A stretch of DNA of 64,000 nucleotides from Stomorhina lunata. Its lineage: Eukaryota; Arthropoda; Insecta; Diptera; Rhiniidae. The position numbers were made by a program, and so were the translations under genes. Under the pieces are notes generated by a model that did not search any database, had not been told where the DNA came from, and was given only the letters and a program-made list of their open reading frames with translations. Shown here in pieces: positions 48,301-58,549 of the stretch (position 1 is the stretch's first letter; the number at the start of each line of letters is the position of its first letter). The DNA is taken from contig OW121743.1 in the NCBI GenBank assembly GCA_933228675.1, positions 68,722,208 to 68,786,207 of the forward strand. Reading direction: 5' to 3'.

Positions 48301-50393
48301 TTTGAAAATTTCTTTATAATTTCTCGATTTCTAGTAGATCGAACTATATTCTTTCTTTTCAATTCTCAAAAACGAAACAATCTAAAATCCCCTTAATTTC
48401 TTTAAATCTCAAACTGTGAAAAGTTTTTGAAAATTGTAAAACAAAAGCGACAACAGCTTTTGTGTTAACCTATGATAAAAAATCCGATATTATAGTACTT
48501 CTTACAAAATCCCATTAAAGCGTGAAATGATAAATCATAATCCTCCAAAAATGAATGACAATCAAAATTCATAAAAAAATTATATTCACAAAAACATTTA
48601 AATGTTGGACTTGTCCAAAATTTAAGAGATAAAAAATTACTTTAACGAAAAGAAAGTTTGAAAGGTGTTAAAATACAAAAACGAAAAAAAATATTAACTA
48701 TTTTAGGTAATTTAGAGGGTTTTCCTAAAAGTTGAAATCATCAATCTTATGTGGCAAAGTAGGGGGTATTATAAACAAATTTGATTTTATTATGAAGCGA
48801 AAATGTTTAAGAAAAGGCTTTAGATATAATTTTGTAATTCAATTCGTATAAAAAAAAGTTTTTAAAATTTTTTTAAATAATTAAAAACAATAACTATAAA
48901 TGTCTTTATCTCTTCTATAAAATAAACAAATTAAAATATGTAGTGATTTTTAAAGTATTCAAACTGATAAGATTTCAAGAAAAAAAATACTTCAAAGAAA
49001 AATTATCAAAAACTTAAGACAATTTTTATGGTTTTTATTTGAAATCTATAAAAATTTAATTAAATAATTTTTATGAATCAAAAAGTCATAATTTGTGGAA
49101 TACTTAAAATCGAATATGATAACTAAAATTTATGTTATTAAAAGCTTATGATAAGGATTCCCCTCTGAATAGTTCTTGAATTAGTTTTGTATTTTATTTG
49201 ATTTTTTTTTTAATTTTATTAAATTATAATTTTCAAATATTTATTTTATCAATGACAAACCCATTATCTAATTACTCCTCTTCATTTAGGGCCCTATATC
49301 GCTTTGCTTTTATCTTTTTTTTAAATAAACATTTTTTCAATTTTTTTGTATTTAACTTCAGTTACATTGAAAATCAATTAATAATTTGTTTTGAAGTTGT
49401 TTTTTGATAATGATAAGAATTTTATTGAAATTTGTTTCCCATATCGAAATAAACTGAACGTTTGAGTTACGAGTATATCTGTCGTTTTATTTGCTCTCAA
49501 GTGGGCACTTGTATTGTCATGGAACCGAAAGGCAAAAAACTACTATCAAATGTTTGCAGTTTGTAATTAAAAATTACTTAATTTTCTTTCTAATAGATTT
49601 TTTAACAAAACATTTTGTGATGATGAGTTTCTGTTTATTTGTTGATTTGATAACATTATTTGAAAAAAAATCCCCTAAATCGAGTAGAGTACAATGAACC
49701 CCTATTTCAATATTTTATTGCCTAAGTAGAGGGAGTGGTAGAAAGGAAACAAAGGATAGCGGCAGATCACAAATAAAATATTTGATATAAACTTTATATT
49801 TTAATTGTTTTGTCGTTAGAGAGATAAATATGCAAAGTATTTCCGTATAAAATTTGTTTGAAATACGCCCTTATTTTAGTTTTATTGAGAAATTTTTGAA
49901 TTCTATCAGTTTTTTCAAAGAAATAAGTAACAATAAGTATTAAGGTTGGGTTAGGTTGAAAATATGGGGACCAGTTTTAAGACCAGAGTTCTCTGAATAT
50001 AAGAATTCAAAACTAAATCACTGACCCTAACGCTGCAAAGTGCATTGAAACAAAAATTAGGGAAATAACTTCAAGGACTTTAAACGGTAAGTTCGATTAC
50101 CCTGAAATTACACATGGCTATTGAGCAGAAGTATTCGAGCTTAAGTGCAAAATTTGGAGTCTGTAGGCTTATCAGGAGGAGAGTTATATGACCTCAAAAT
50201 CGAGCACCTCGGGTTTTTCGAAAATTTAAAAAAATCCAGAAGTAACATTTTTGATCCGTTATAAAAAAATTTTTATATTTATAATATCTGCCAGCTGAGA
50301 TCTACAAAACACATCCCTAAACATATGTTTTAACTCCTATAGCTTATAAGATATTCGACTTCGCTTAAAGAAAAATTCAACTTTTTGAATTTT

Positions 50394-51110
50394 GCTAATA
50401 TCTGATCCACATTTTTCCCGATTTTGTCGAAATTTATTTTATTTTATTTCTAAGGCATATACAAATCACACAAAAAAATTGATGGAAAATCTTAAGTCTA
50501 TCAAAAATTATATTTATTTAAGATTCAATTTTCAAAATAAGTCGTTTTTTGGCCAAAAAAGTGATAAAATTTTTTTCGAGATATAAAGAAAACTTGTTTA
50601 GAAACATATATAGTATTGATAGTTTTTGAAAAGAGAACTTAATAAGGAAAACTATAAATGGAACTATGGTCCAAAATTTTATTTCGTCTTGACGCTAAAG
50701 CCTTTCAAAAATTACCAAAAAATGTCAACTTTTTGACGACTTAGAATTTAGCTAATATTGGATCCACATTTTTCCCGATTTTGCAGAAATTTATTTTATT
50801 TTATTTCTCAGGCATATATAATTTACACCAAAAAAGAAATGATGAAAATCTTAAGACTATCAAAAATTATATATATTTAAGTTTCAATTTTCAAAATAAA
50901 TAAATTATTTTGACGTTTTTTTAGCCAAAAAAGTGATAAAATTCTTCTTGAGATATAAAGAAAACTTTTAAAGAAATATGTATAGAATTTATAGTTTTTG
51001 AAATGAAAACTAAATAAGGAAAACTAAAAATGGAACTATGGTCAAAAATTGTATTTCGTCTTGAAGCTAAAGCCTCTCAAAAATTACCTATTTTTTACAC
51101 TTTTTATCAC
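50394..51110 (+). repeat. 358-bp tandem duplication
   Basis: GCTAATATCTGATCCACATT at 50394 and GCTAATATTGGATCCACATT at 50752 start two copies that align to about 51110: shared TTTATTTTATTTTATTTCT, GTGATAAAATT, GAGATATAAAGAAAACTT and GGAACTATGGTC blocks in order. The second copy has a small insertion near 50905. Confidence 0.8.
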
Positions 51111-53214
51111 TTGATGCCTAATTTTGCTTCAATTGCAAAGCTAGAATCAAAAATTCACAAAATTCACTCTTGTATCCAAAAGTATATACCACGGTGTATA
51201 GAACAGTGGGCAAGAAGTAGTAAATGTAATAATTTCATACATATTTGCTAGTGTGCTCCGCAAAAAACTGGTATTTAGAAAAATTTATATTTTTTGAAAT
51301 TTTCATGCCAATTACGCTAAGAAGCGCAAACTTGCGCTACTAAGATTTGGTGTGTAATATACCCGAAGTCTTAGAAGTTCAAATCTGTACTTAGATTTTC
51401 GGAACTCTTAAGATTTCAAAAATTATAAGAGTTAAAAGTCAGTTTCGAAGGAATTAAAACTGTTAGATTTTTGCCCGTATATTTACTCAATAAAAGCCAC
51501 GAAGGGCAGTAATAATTGAATTTTAGTATAAACAAAAATTAATTACAAAATATAACTATTAAATCCTTAGTTTTAGAATTAGTTGTAGTTGCCGATTACA
51601 AATTGGCCCACTATACTGTACATCCAGATGTCCCACTAGTGAAATCTTGTTGAGTTTAGGTAATGCGGTGATACAAATAAGCAACTTTTTAAAAACTTGG
51701 AAAGCGACCTACAAGCGGTTATAGGCCTAGATGACAACATACAAAAACCATTTTCAAATATTTCGAAACAAGTGCAAAATTTTGAGATATTCACAAAAAA
51801 AAATGTTTTCGGGTAGGTCGTAGTACTTTAGTACCTCCAACTCTCACATTTGCAAAGCCATTTTTCAACTTTTAAAGGTTTTAGAAAGGGATCAAGCTTT
51901 TAAAAGCCCTATATATAGAGCTTATAGTCTATAAAATTGGGTTAGTTTTTTATCAAAAGTTTCGCTTCTTTTTTAATTTTTTTGTAATCTTCAAAATTCA
52001 AAAGCATATTGTCAAATTTTTTTCTATAAAAACCTATTTTGTTTTATACATTTTTAAAGCTAGATTTATATAGAGAAAAACGAGATATTACTTATTGATA
52101 TCGGTTCACATTTACAAAAGTTATTAAACTTTTTCCAAAGTTCAAATTTTTCGATTGCAAACAAAAATAGGCCTAGTCAGTTTGTAAAAAGCTTTATAAC
52201 TTTTCGATTTTTCGTCTGATTGAAAAAAAATTAAAACCACGTTTTATTAGGAAATAAATTTTCTTGTTATACTGATATAAACTTTTATGAGCTTTCATAT
52301 AAGTAAAAGCAATAAAAAGCTACTAAATTTAAAAAAGTGGACAAATGTTGTTTTTTTTTAGATATACTTTACAAAAAAAAAAATAATTTTGATGTACAAG
52401 TGACAGACACTCTAAAGCGCAATCTGTTTTCATTTATTTGCTGGTTAAATGGATAAAATCGGATGTAAACCGGCTGAGCTACGGGTCGATGAGTTGACGA
52501 ACATCGTAAACATTTTTGGTGTATAACTCCTAAGCTTGGACGTATTTCTGAAATTTTTCTGCACGATTTGTCATGTACTCAAAAGGCCTGCAACCTACGC
52601 TAGGTCGTTTCCCGATTTTTTTTTTATTTTTTTGAGTGTATCGGAGTGTAGTCCAAGTTTTATAAATATAGTTTTATAGTTGTTTTAGACACGCTGACGA
52701 CACTGTGCCTTGTGATACTATTACAAATTTTGTTATTTCTGAATTAAAATTTTGTCACTTTTGCGTTTATATCTCGATAACTTATAAAACGTGTTGAATA
52801 ATTAGTTTGGTCTTAAGAAATTTGGTTCATGAGCCGGATTATATTTATAAATAACGACCAGTGATAGACAATTTTTATTGTTAGGAACATTATAGATTAA
52901 AATTTTCTTACTTTATTGTTCATATCTCACTAATGCATGAACCGATTTGAATAAGTTCTGTAGCAGAAACTAATAAAGCTCTATCCATGTTTAAGCATAA
53001 GCAAAGGCCTAATTTTATTTGTTATAATTCCAATTTTGTTCATAACTCTGAAATTGATTCGAAAATGTCCATCTCTAAAATGTATAAAAATAATGAAATC
53101 TGGCAGAAATTATTTTTTTTTCGGTATATGAAAGTAAGCACAGTGTTACGATATGGTCGTTATTAATGTCTGTGAAAAAAATTTGAGCTGTTTTCAGCCA
53201 TTTGATATGAAATT

Positions 53215-53265
53215 TAAGGCCCTATGCTCCACTGGGAGTCAAGGATAACAGAAGAAGAAGATATG
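53215..53265 (+). mobile_element. 3' tail fragment of a LINE related to the one at 61.3 kb
   Basis: AGGATAACAGAAGAAG here also occurs at the 3' end of the reverse transcriptase remnant (about 61310-61325). The preceding CTATGCTCCACTGGGAGTCA looks like the end of such an ORF. Very short, so tentative. Confidence 0.4.
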
Positions 53266-53979
53266 AATTATTGTATTAGTAAAGAAAGAAATAATGGACT
53301 GAGATATTTTGATAGTTTATAGGCTGGAAATTTGATTCAAAAGAACAATTTAAAATTTTCTTTATTTTCAGACTTAAAGAAATTATTAAACCCATTTTCT
53401 TTAAAACCACACACGTTTTCTTCTTAAAACACTTTCATGGCATAGAATCACATAAAATCCAAAAAAAAAAACATTAAAGCCACAACAATTCAAGATTTTT
53501 TTTTTCAAAATCCCGGCTTCTTTATACTTAACCCGGATGGGCAGCAAAAATCTAACATTATAATGATGATGAATAAGTGAGTGAGTGGTGTGTGGCTCCA
53601 AATAAAATAAAAAACTATAATGCGAAACTTATGAACGAAAACGAAAAAAAAATGGAGGAAAAAAATCTAAAATGTGTAATAAACATCACAAAACACGTAA
53701 GTTCTAAGAATTATTTTTATTGCCAAAGCAAATGTGAACATAAAATCGGGCTTATCTTAAAAGTAGAGATCTATATTACGAAATACAGGCAGAAAAAAAA
53801 ATGAGAAAAAAAAAGATTTGAGGCCAAACTTGAGGCAACGAACCTACTAACTAAGGTACACTGTTGCCAGGAATATTTAAAAATTGTTAGATAGCGAATT
53901 TAAAGAAAGTCATACTAAAACACTTTAAAATTCTAATTTTGGTATGAAATTTTCAAACTCTAATTTTGGTATAAAATTT

Positions 53980-54056
53980 AAGGGAAAATTTCCTATAAAA
54001 ATCAGAAATTTTTGGAAAATTTCCTATAAAAATAAGAAATTTTTTTTATCGTTATC
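53980..54056 (+). repeat. Array XI-a: three 31-bp units left of the foldback element
   Basis: B-orientation units with GGAAAATTTCC right arms, cut off from array XI-b by the foldback element at 54073-54355. Confidence 0.8.
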
Positions 54057-54072
54057 TCTTCTAGTCTTATAT

Positions 54073-54355
54073 AAAAATGGAGGAGGTTGGGTAATAAATA
54101 TTCGCATAACTCGAAAACTGTTTATTTTCTTGAACTAAGTAAAATAAATTTTTTTGTTTGCAAAAAAATTTATTTTTTTTTTTAAATCATAAAAATTTCC
54201 ATTTTCAAAAATATTTCCAAAACGACTGCTTAAAAACATAATTAGTGTTTCTGAAAGATAATTTTGTTGCCGAATTTCGGTTTTTTACTTAGTTCAAGAA
54301 AATAAACAGTTTTCGAGTTATGCGAATATTTATTGCACAACCTCATCCATTTTTT
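54073..54355. mobile_element. Foldback/MITE element with about 70-bp inverted termini
   Basis: The left arm starts AAAAATGGAGGAGGTTGGGT and runs through TATTCGCATAACTCGAAAAC to ACTAAGTAAA. The right arm is its complement with only a few changes, ending CAACCTCATCCATTTTT. A roughly 140-bp AT-rich centre has no ORF. It splits array XI, so it inserted into the satellite. Superfamily unclear; I could not settle a target duplication. Confidence 0.85.
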
Positions 54356-54359
54356 GTAA

Positions 54360-56080
54360 AAAACAAATTTCGTATAAAAATAAAAAAAAAAAATGAATAA
54401 TTTCCTATAAAAATAGAAAATTTTTGAAAAATTTATAATAAAAACAGATTTTTTTTTTTAGAATTTCTTATAAAAATAAGAAATTTTTGAAAATTTTCCA
54501 ATAAAAATAACAAATTTTTGAAAAATTTCTTTTTTTTAAATTCCTATAAAAATAGAAATTTTTGCAAAATTTTCTATAAAAATCAAAAATTTTTGGAAAA
54601 TTTCCTATAAAAATCAGAAATTTTTGGAAAATTTCCTATAAAAATAAGAAATTTTTGGAAAATATCCTATAAAAATCAAAAATTTTTGGAAATTTTCCAA
54701 TAAAAATACAAAATTTTTGGAAAATTTCCTATTAAAATAAGAAATTTTTGGAAAGTTTCCTATTAAAATAAGAAATTTTTGGAAAATTTCCTATAAAAAT
54801 AAGAAATTTTTGGAAAATTTCCTATAAAAATAAGAAATTTTTAGAAAATTTCCTATAAAAATAAGAAATGTTTGGTAAATTTCCTACAAAAATAAGAAAT
54901 TTTTGGAAAATTTCCTATAAAAATAAGAAATTTTTTGAAAATTTCCTATAAAAATAAGAAATTTTTGGAAAATTTCCTATAGAAATAAGACATTTTTGGA
55001 AAATTTCCTATAAAAATAAGAAATTTTTGGAAAATTTTCTATAAAAATAAGAAATTTTTTGAAAATTTCCTATAAAAATAAGAAATTTTTGGAAAATTTC
55101 CTATAAAAATAAGAAATTTTTGGAAAATTTCCTATAAAAATAAGAAATTTTTGGAAAATTTCCTATAAAAATAAGAAATTTTTGGAAAATTTCCTATAAA
55201 AATAAGAAATTTTTGGAAAATTTTCTATAAAAATAAGAAATTTTTGGAAAATTTCCTATAAAAATAAGAAATTTTTGGAAAAATTCCTATAAAAATAAGA
55301 AATTTTTGGAAAATTTCCTATAAAAATAAGAAATTTTTGGAAAATTTTCTATAAAAATAAGAAATTTTTGGAAAATTTCCTATAAAAATAAGAAATTTTT
55401 GGAAAATTTCCTACAAAAATAAGAAATTTTTGGAAAATTTCCTATAAAAATAAGAAACTTTTTGAAAATTTCCTATAAAAATAAGAAATTTTTGGAAAAT
55501 TTCCTATAGAAATAAGAAATTTTTGGAAAATTTCCTATAAAAATAAGAAATTTTTGGAAAATTTTCTATAAAAATAAGAAATTTTTTGAAAATTTCCTAT
55601 ATAAATAAGAAATTTTTGGAAAATATCCTATAAAAATAAGAAATTTTTGGAAAATTTTCTATAAAAATAAGAAATGTTTGAAAAATCCCATCAAAAAATA
55701 AAAATGTTTTAAAAATTTCCTATCAAAATAAGAAATTTTTGGAAAATTTCCTAAAAAAGAAATTTTTAAAAAATTTCCTAAATAAGATATTTTTGAAAAA
55801 TTTCCGTTAAAAAATGATATTTTCGAAAAATTTCGCATAAAAATAGGAAATTTTTGAAAAATTTCGTATAAAATTAAGAAATTTTTGAAATATTTCCTAT
55901 CAAAAATAAAAAGTCTTTTAAAAATTTCCTATAAAAATTAGAAGTTTTTGAATAACTTCCTATAAAAATAAAAAAATTTTGAAAAATTTCCTGTAAAAAT
56001 AAAAAGTTTTTGATAAATTTCCTATAAAAATAAGAAATGTTTGAAAAATTTTCTATAAAAACGACAAATTTTTGGAAATC
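54360..56080 (+). repeat. Array XI-b: 31-bp satellite, orientation B, GG-centre variant, about 54 copies
   Basis: The core unit (54590-55670) is AAGAAATTTTT, G, GAAAATTTCCT, ATAAAAAT: the centre is GG, which spoils one arm pair. Flanks revert to the ordinary single-G form. It is the array nearest the 5' splice site (about 510 nt away) and is opposite in orientation to array II at the 3' splice site. Confidence 0.96.
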
Positions 56081-56586
56081 AAAGAGATCAAAAAATCGGA
56101 AGATTGATAACCGAGATTTGGAGCATGAAGTTCAGTTAGACTAATTTAAAGAAGGGTACAAAAGTTTGGAAATCGAAAAAGACATTTTTTTTATTATTCC
56201 GAAAATTTTGAATTATTGAAATTTTTGTTTTAAAATTGAAACATTCTTAACTACAAAAGGAAATGGTGTCGAGTATTTGAGTTTCTCATTAAAGTCCGCT
56301 TTTATGTTTTTGTATTTTCGAACTAAAAAGCTAGTCTAGGAATAAGTATGAGATAGAAAATTATTCAAGCAAAAAGGAGGACGTTATAAAACTGACAGTT
56401 TTTTTTTTTTTTTGTTGAAAAGATCTAAAATGTGAATGGGAAAATGTGCGTGCACGCAAGCGTGCTAATTTTAATAAATTTTATGAGATCATTTTTGAAG
56501 ACAATAAAGTTTAAATGAGAAAATTTTTAACAAAAAAAAATGAGATCATTTTCCCATTTAATTTAAAAACATTATTAAACATAAAA
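56081..56586. other. Intron sequence between array XI and the 5' splice site
   Basis: About 0.5 kb, unique, with a 17-base T run near 56398-56414 and a balanced patch GTGCGTGCACGCAAGCGTGC at 56445-56464. No gene. Confidence 0.5.
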
Positions 56587-56595
56587 ACCCACCCT
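56587..56595 (-). promoter_or_regulatory. fz3: 5' splice site of fz3 intron
   Basis: On the minus strand AGG|GTGGGT: G+1, T+2, G+5 and T+6 match the consensus; +4 is G instead of A. The exon ends after codon 75 (Arg), phase 0, matching the acceptor at 4497. The next GT downstream (GTTTTT) is poorer and gives no better CRD. Confidence 0.8.
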
Positions 56596-56817
56596 AAGTT
56601 CGGCTTCCAATTGGTTGGTGTGACCGGCTAAATTGGGCAGGGCGGTCATGTTGTAGCCCAAACCCTGACAGGCGGTAACAGATATCAGCTGGCATTGTAA
56701 TCCATTTGAAGACTGAGAGTTAAGTAAACTCGAGGAAGAGGCGGCTATTAATCCTTGGGTACGGCAAATCAATGAAAAAGCCACTAGGGCTAGTATTAAA
56801 TTAATAAAGTTCGCCAT
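56593..56817 (-). CDS. fz3: Frizzled-3 Wnt receptor, coding exon 1 (signal peptide and start of CRD)
   Basis: Encodes residues 1-75. The ATG at 56817-56815 is in a good fly context (AAAA before, G after). An in-frame upstream TTG at 56835 is not needed. Residues 1-22 form a signal peptide (hydrophobic core INLILALVAFSLI, likely cleaved after TQG). Ser-rich residues 27-38 follow. The CRD starts at Cys42, with Cys50 and GLGYNMTALPNLAGHTNQLE, the hallmark CRD1 motif, including a glycosylation sequon at Asn56. The exon stops at Arg75 within EAELR, and exon 2 resumes ITKLLPLIESHCS, exactly as in other Frizzleds. On its own this looks like an 86-codon orphan ORF; only the pairing with exon 2, 52 kb away, explains it. 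Role: N-terminal half of the Wnt-binding domain, outside the cell. Confidence 0.9.
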
Positions 56818-57569
56818 TTTTAAAATAAAGAACAAAAACTCAGTTTTTGTTAAATTTTTATAATTTAAAACAAAAGTTTAACTTATTTTGTTTTTTCAAA
56901 AATTTATTTATTTTACAAAAATTTCACTTGAAGATCATCTTCATGATCATTAACTTTTTATTTGAATTTTTTTTTTTCTTCAAATTTTTTTCTTTTAAAT
57001 TTTACAATTTTTATTTCTGTTATTAAAGTAAACACATTAACCCCTTTGTTATAAGAGATTTTCTATCTATTATTTTTTCTTTTTTCATTTAAGTTGTTTA
57101 ATTTCAGAGATAAACAATCAAAATTTCACTTTGAACTCAGCGTGTTATTATTACGTTTTTATACCGATTTTTTTTCAAACACTACAAAAATATTTTTTTT
57201 CTCATTATTCCCAAAAATATTTAGCAGAAAAAACATCAAAGACTTTTTTCAATCCCTCAGATACTGCTTCTTCGTACAAACACACTTTTCATTTTCTGTT
57301 ACACTTTTGGAAATCCCTTGAAGCATAAATTCACTTCACATGTTTTGGGAAAATCTGTTCATTCTTTTACAGGTAGTCGTCTTCGTTCATCATTAGTTTT
57401 TAGAATACAAGTCATAAAATCTAAATTACAAAAGACACGAAATGAATGAATCTTTAGTATCTCTTAGTTTTTAAAATGCATTTTCTTATAAGTCAAGTTT
57501 TACGTTAGAGAAAAATAACGAAATTTTTATTTTGAAAATTTAATATCCGCTCGCGTTTGAGTTCAATCT
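56818..57569 (-). other. fz3: Likely 5' UTR of fz3
   Basis: About 750 nt between a promoter candidate and the start codon, AT-rich, no conserved ORF. It may be one exon or contain a small upstream intron; the sequence does not decide. Overlapping ORFs at 57094-57328 on the other strand have no domain. Confidence 0.4.
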
Positions 57570-57575
57570 GAACAC
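57541..57575 (-). promoter_or_regulatory. fz3: Candidate fz3 core promoter (Inr plus MTE-like element)
   Basis: The minus strand reads TTCAGATTG with A at 57569 as possible +1, resembling the insect initiator TCAGTT. Then CGAGCGGA occurs at +17 to +24, close to the MTE motif CSARCSSA but one base early. No TATA box is evident. This TATA-less layout would suit a developmental fly gene. Unproven. Confidence 0.35.
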
Positions 57576-58019
57576 TTCGAGTTTTACTGGCAAACTGTTG
57601 TGGTTGGCTGATGTGCATGTTGGTTTTTAGTTGTGTTGTGTTATGTTTTATTCAATCTTTTCTGTTCGAACATTTCAGTTTGATCAAACTATTTTACTTG
57701 TATGATCATACTAATTGACTATCTTGTGTAGAAAGAAGTACGCTATATTTTAAAGGGAAGGTAGATCATATCTATGAGAAATTAAGATAAAAATATAATA
57801 GATTATCATATTTTCGGATCTCAAACAATTTAAGTTCTGAAGAAAAGTTCCAAAAGACAAGTGGTAACTATTTTCTCTTCTTTTTTCTTGGACTAGCACT
57901 CAATGGATGACGTTGTGTTGGAACTAAGAAATTAGGTTATGGGAAGGAGGCTATAAGAAGAAATGTCTTTGGATATTTGAACTTTCCTATATTGTAGGTG
58001 GTCTAAAGAACGCCAGCAG
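57576..58019. other. Upstream flank of fz3
   Basis: About 0.45 kb of unique sequence between the promoter candidate and the LINE remnant. No gene or repeat seen. Confidence 0.5.
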
Positions 58020-58549
58020 GAAGTTTATTCCATATTCCGCAGTGCTAGCCTTAACCAAACATTGGTGGTACAAAATGAAAATTGGATTTTGCCACGCCTA
58101 TTCGCCCACCGCCATATTGTATTAATCGCAGTATTTTCGCTCCGATCTTTCCCTCGCCCTGTCCATCTTGATTCTTTCACCGCCAGCAAATCAATTTTAT
58201 AACTCAACATTTCAGACCTAAGCTGTTATAATTTGCCAGTTTCGTATAGCGTGTGCACGTTCCATGTCGCAAACTTCAAACTTTTCTTTATGCCTTTAGA
58301 AGGTTATATAGTCCGATATCTTCGGATAAAATTGGTTTCATTCATCATAATGTTCTTGCATAGATTAGGCACCCCCAAAATCCTTGTGCCAGCTGCCGTA
58401 GCAGGAGGATTTCTCCCATAATTACCCCTTGGAGTAGTATACTCTGTAATGTTGTTTTTTTCCATGCTTAAAACATCATAAGTGCTAAGTGTATGTGTGA
58501 TGGGTCCAAAGACACGAGCCACATTTGTATAGCGAGCCGCTCGATCCAA
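58020..58549 (-). pseudogene. LINE 5' fragment: N-terminal region and start of AP-type endonuclease
   Basis: On the minus strand one frame runs through MDRAARYTNVARVF, a TAA at 58306-58304, then KFATWNVHTLYETGKL, another TAA near 58226, and SYKIDLLAVKESRWTGRG. The ATWNV and E-RWTG blocks are the opening motifs of the apurinic endonuclease of LINE retrotransposons, including the glutamate that binds the metal. The frame is then lost (58025-58140). Two stops and truncation make it dead. Its direction is opposite to the reverse transcriptase remnant at 59.7-61.3 kb, which probably belongs to the same insertion. Confidence 0.8.

Larger units (their letters stand above)
48301..53979. other. Long non-array intron stretch
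   Basis: About 5.7 kb without 31-bp satellite. It holds a 358-bp tandem duplication (50394-51110), more sequence of similar texture to about 53200, and a LINE tail fragment at about 53215. The style of 50000-53200 (phrases such as GATCCACATTTTTCCCGATT) suggests a degraded transposon I cannot identify. ORFs here are short and domainless. Confidence 0.5.
4497..56592 (-). other. fz3: Giant (about 52.1 kb) phase-0 intron of fz3
   Basis: The intron runs from the donor AGG|GTGGGT at 56595-56587 to the acceptor at 4497. It splits the CRD between its second and third cysteines. It is largely satellite: nine 31-bp arrays in two orientations and one 18-bp array, separated by unique AT-rich stretches and a few transposon remnants. 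That exons 1 and 2 belong together is inferred from strand, matching phase, complementary halves of one domain, and the absence of any other Frizzled-like exon between them. Confidence 0.85.

Noticed and set aside
4588..56080. Regular repeats that might be taken for a CRISPR array
   Set aside because: Units abut with no unique spacers and the context is an insect gene intron.
4588..56080. Arrays as a centromere
   Set aside because: They are broken by unique DNA and lie within a single gene with good splice sites. A heterochromatic setting is possible but a centromere is not supported.
57094..57328. Two overlapping plus-strand ORFs of 65-75 codons
   Set aside because: Phe/Ser/Lys-rich translations of T-rich DNA in the likely 5' UTR of fz3 on the other strand.
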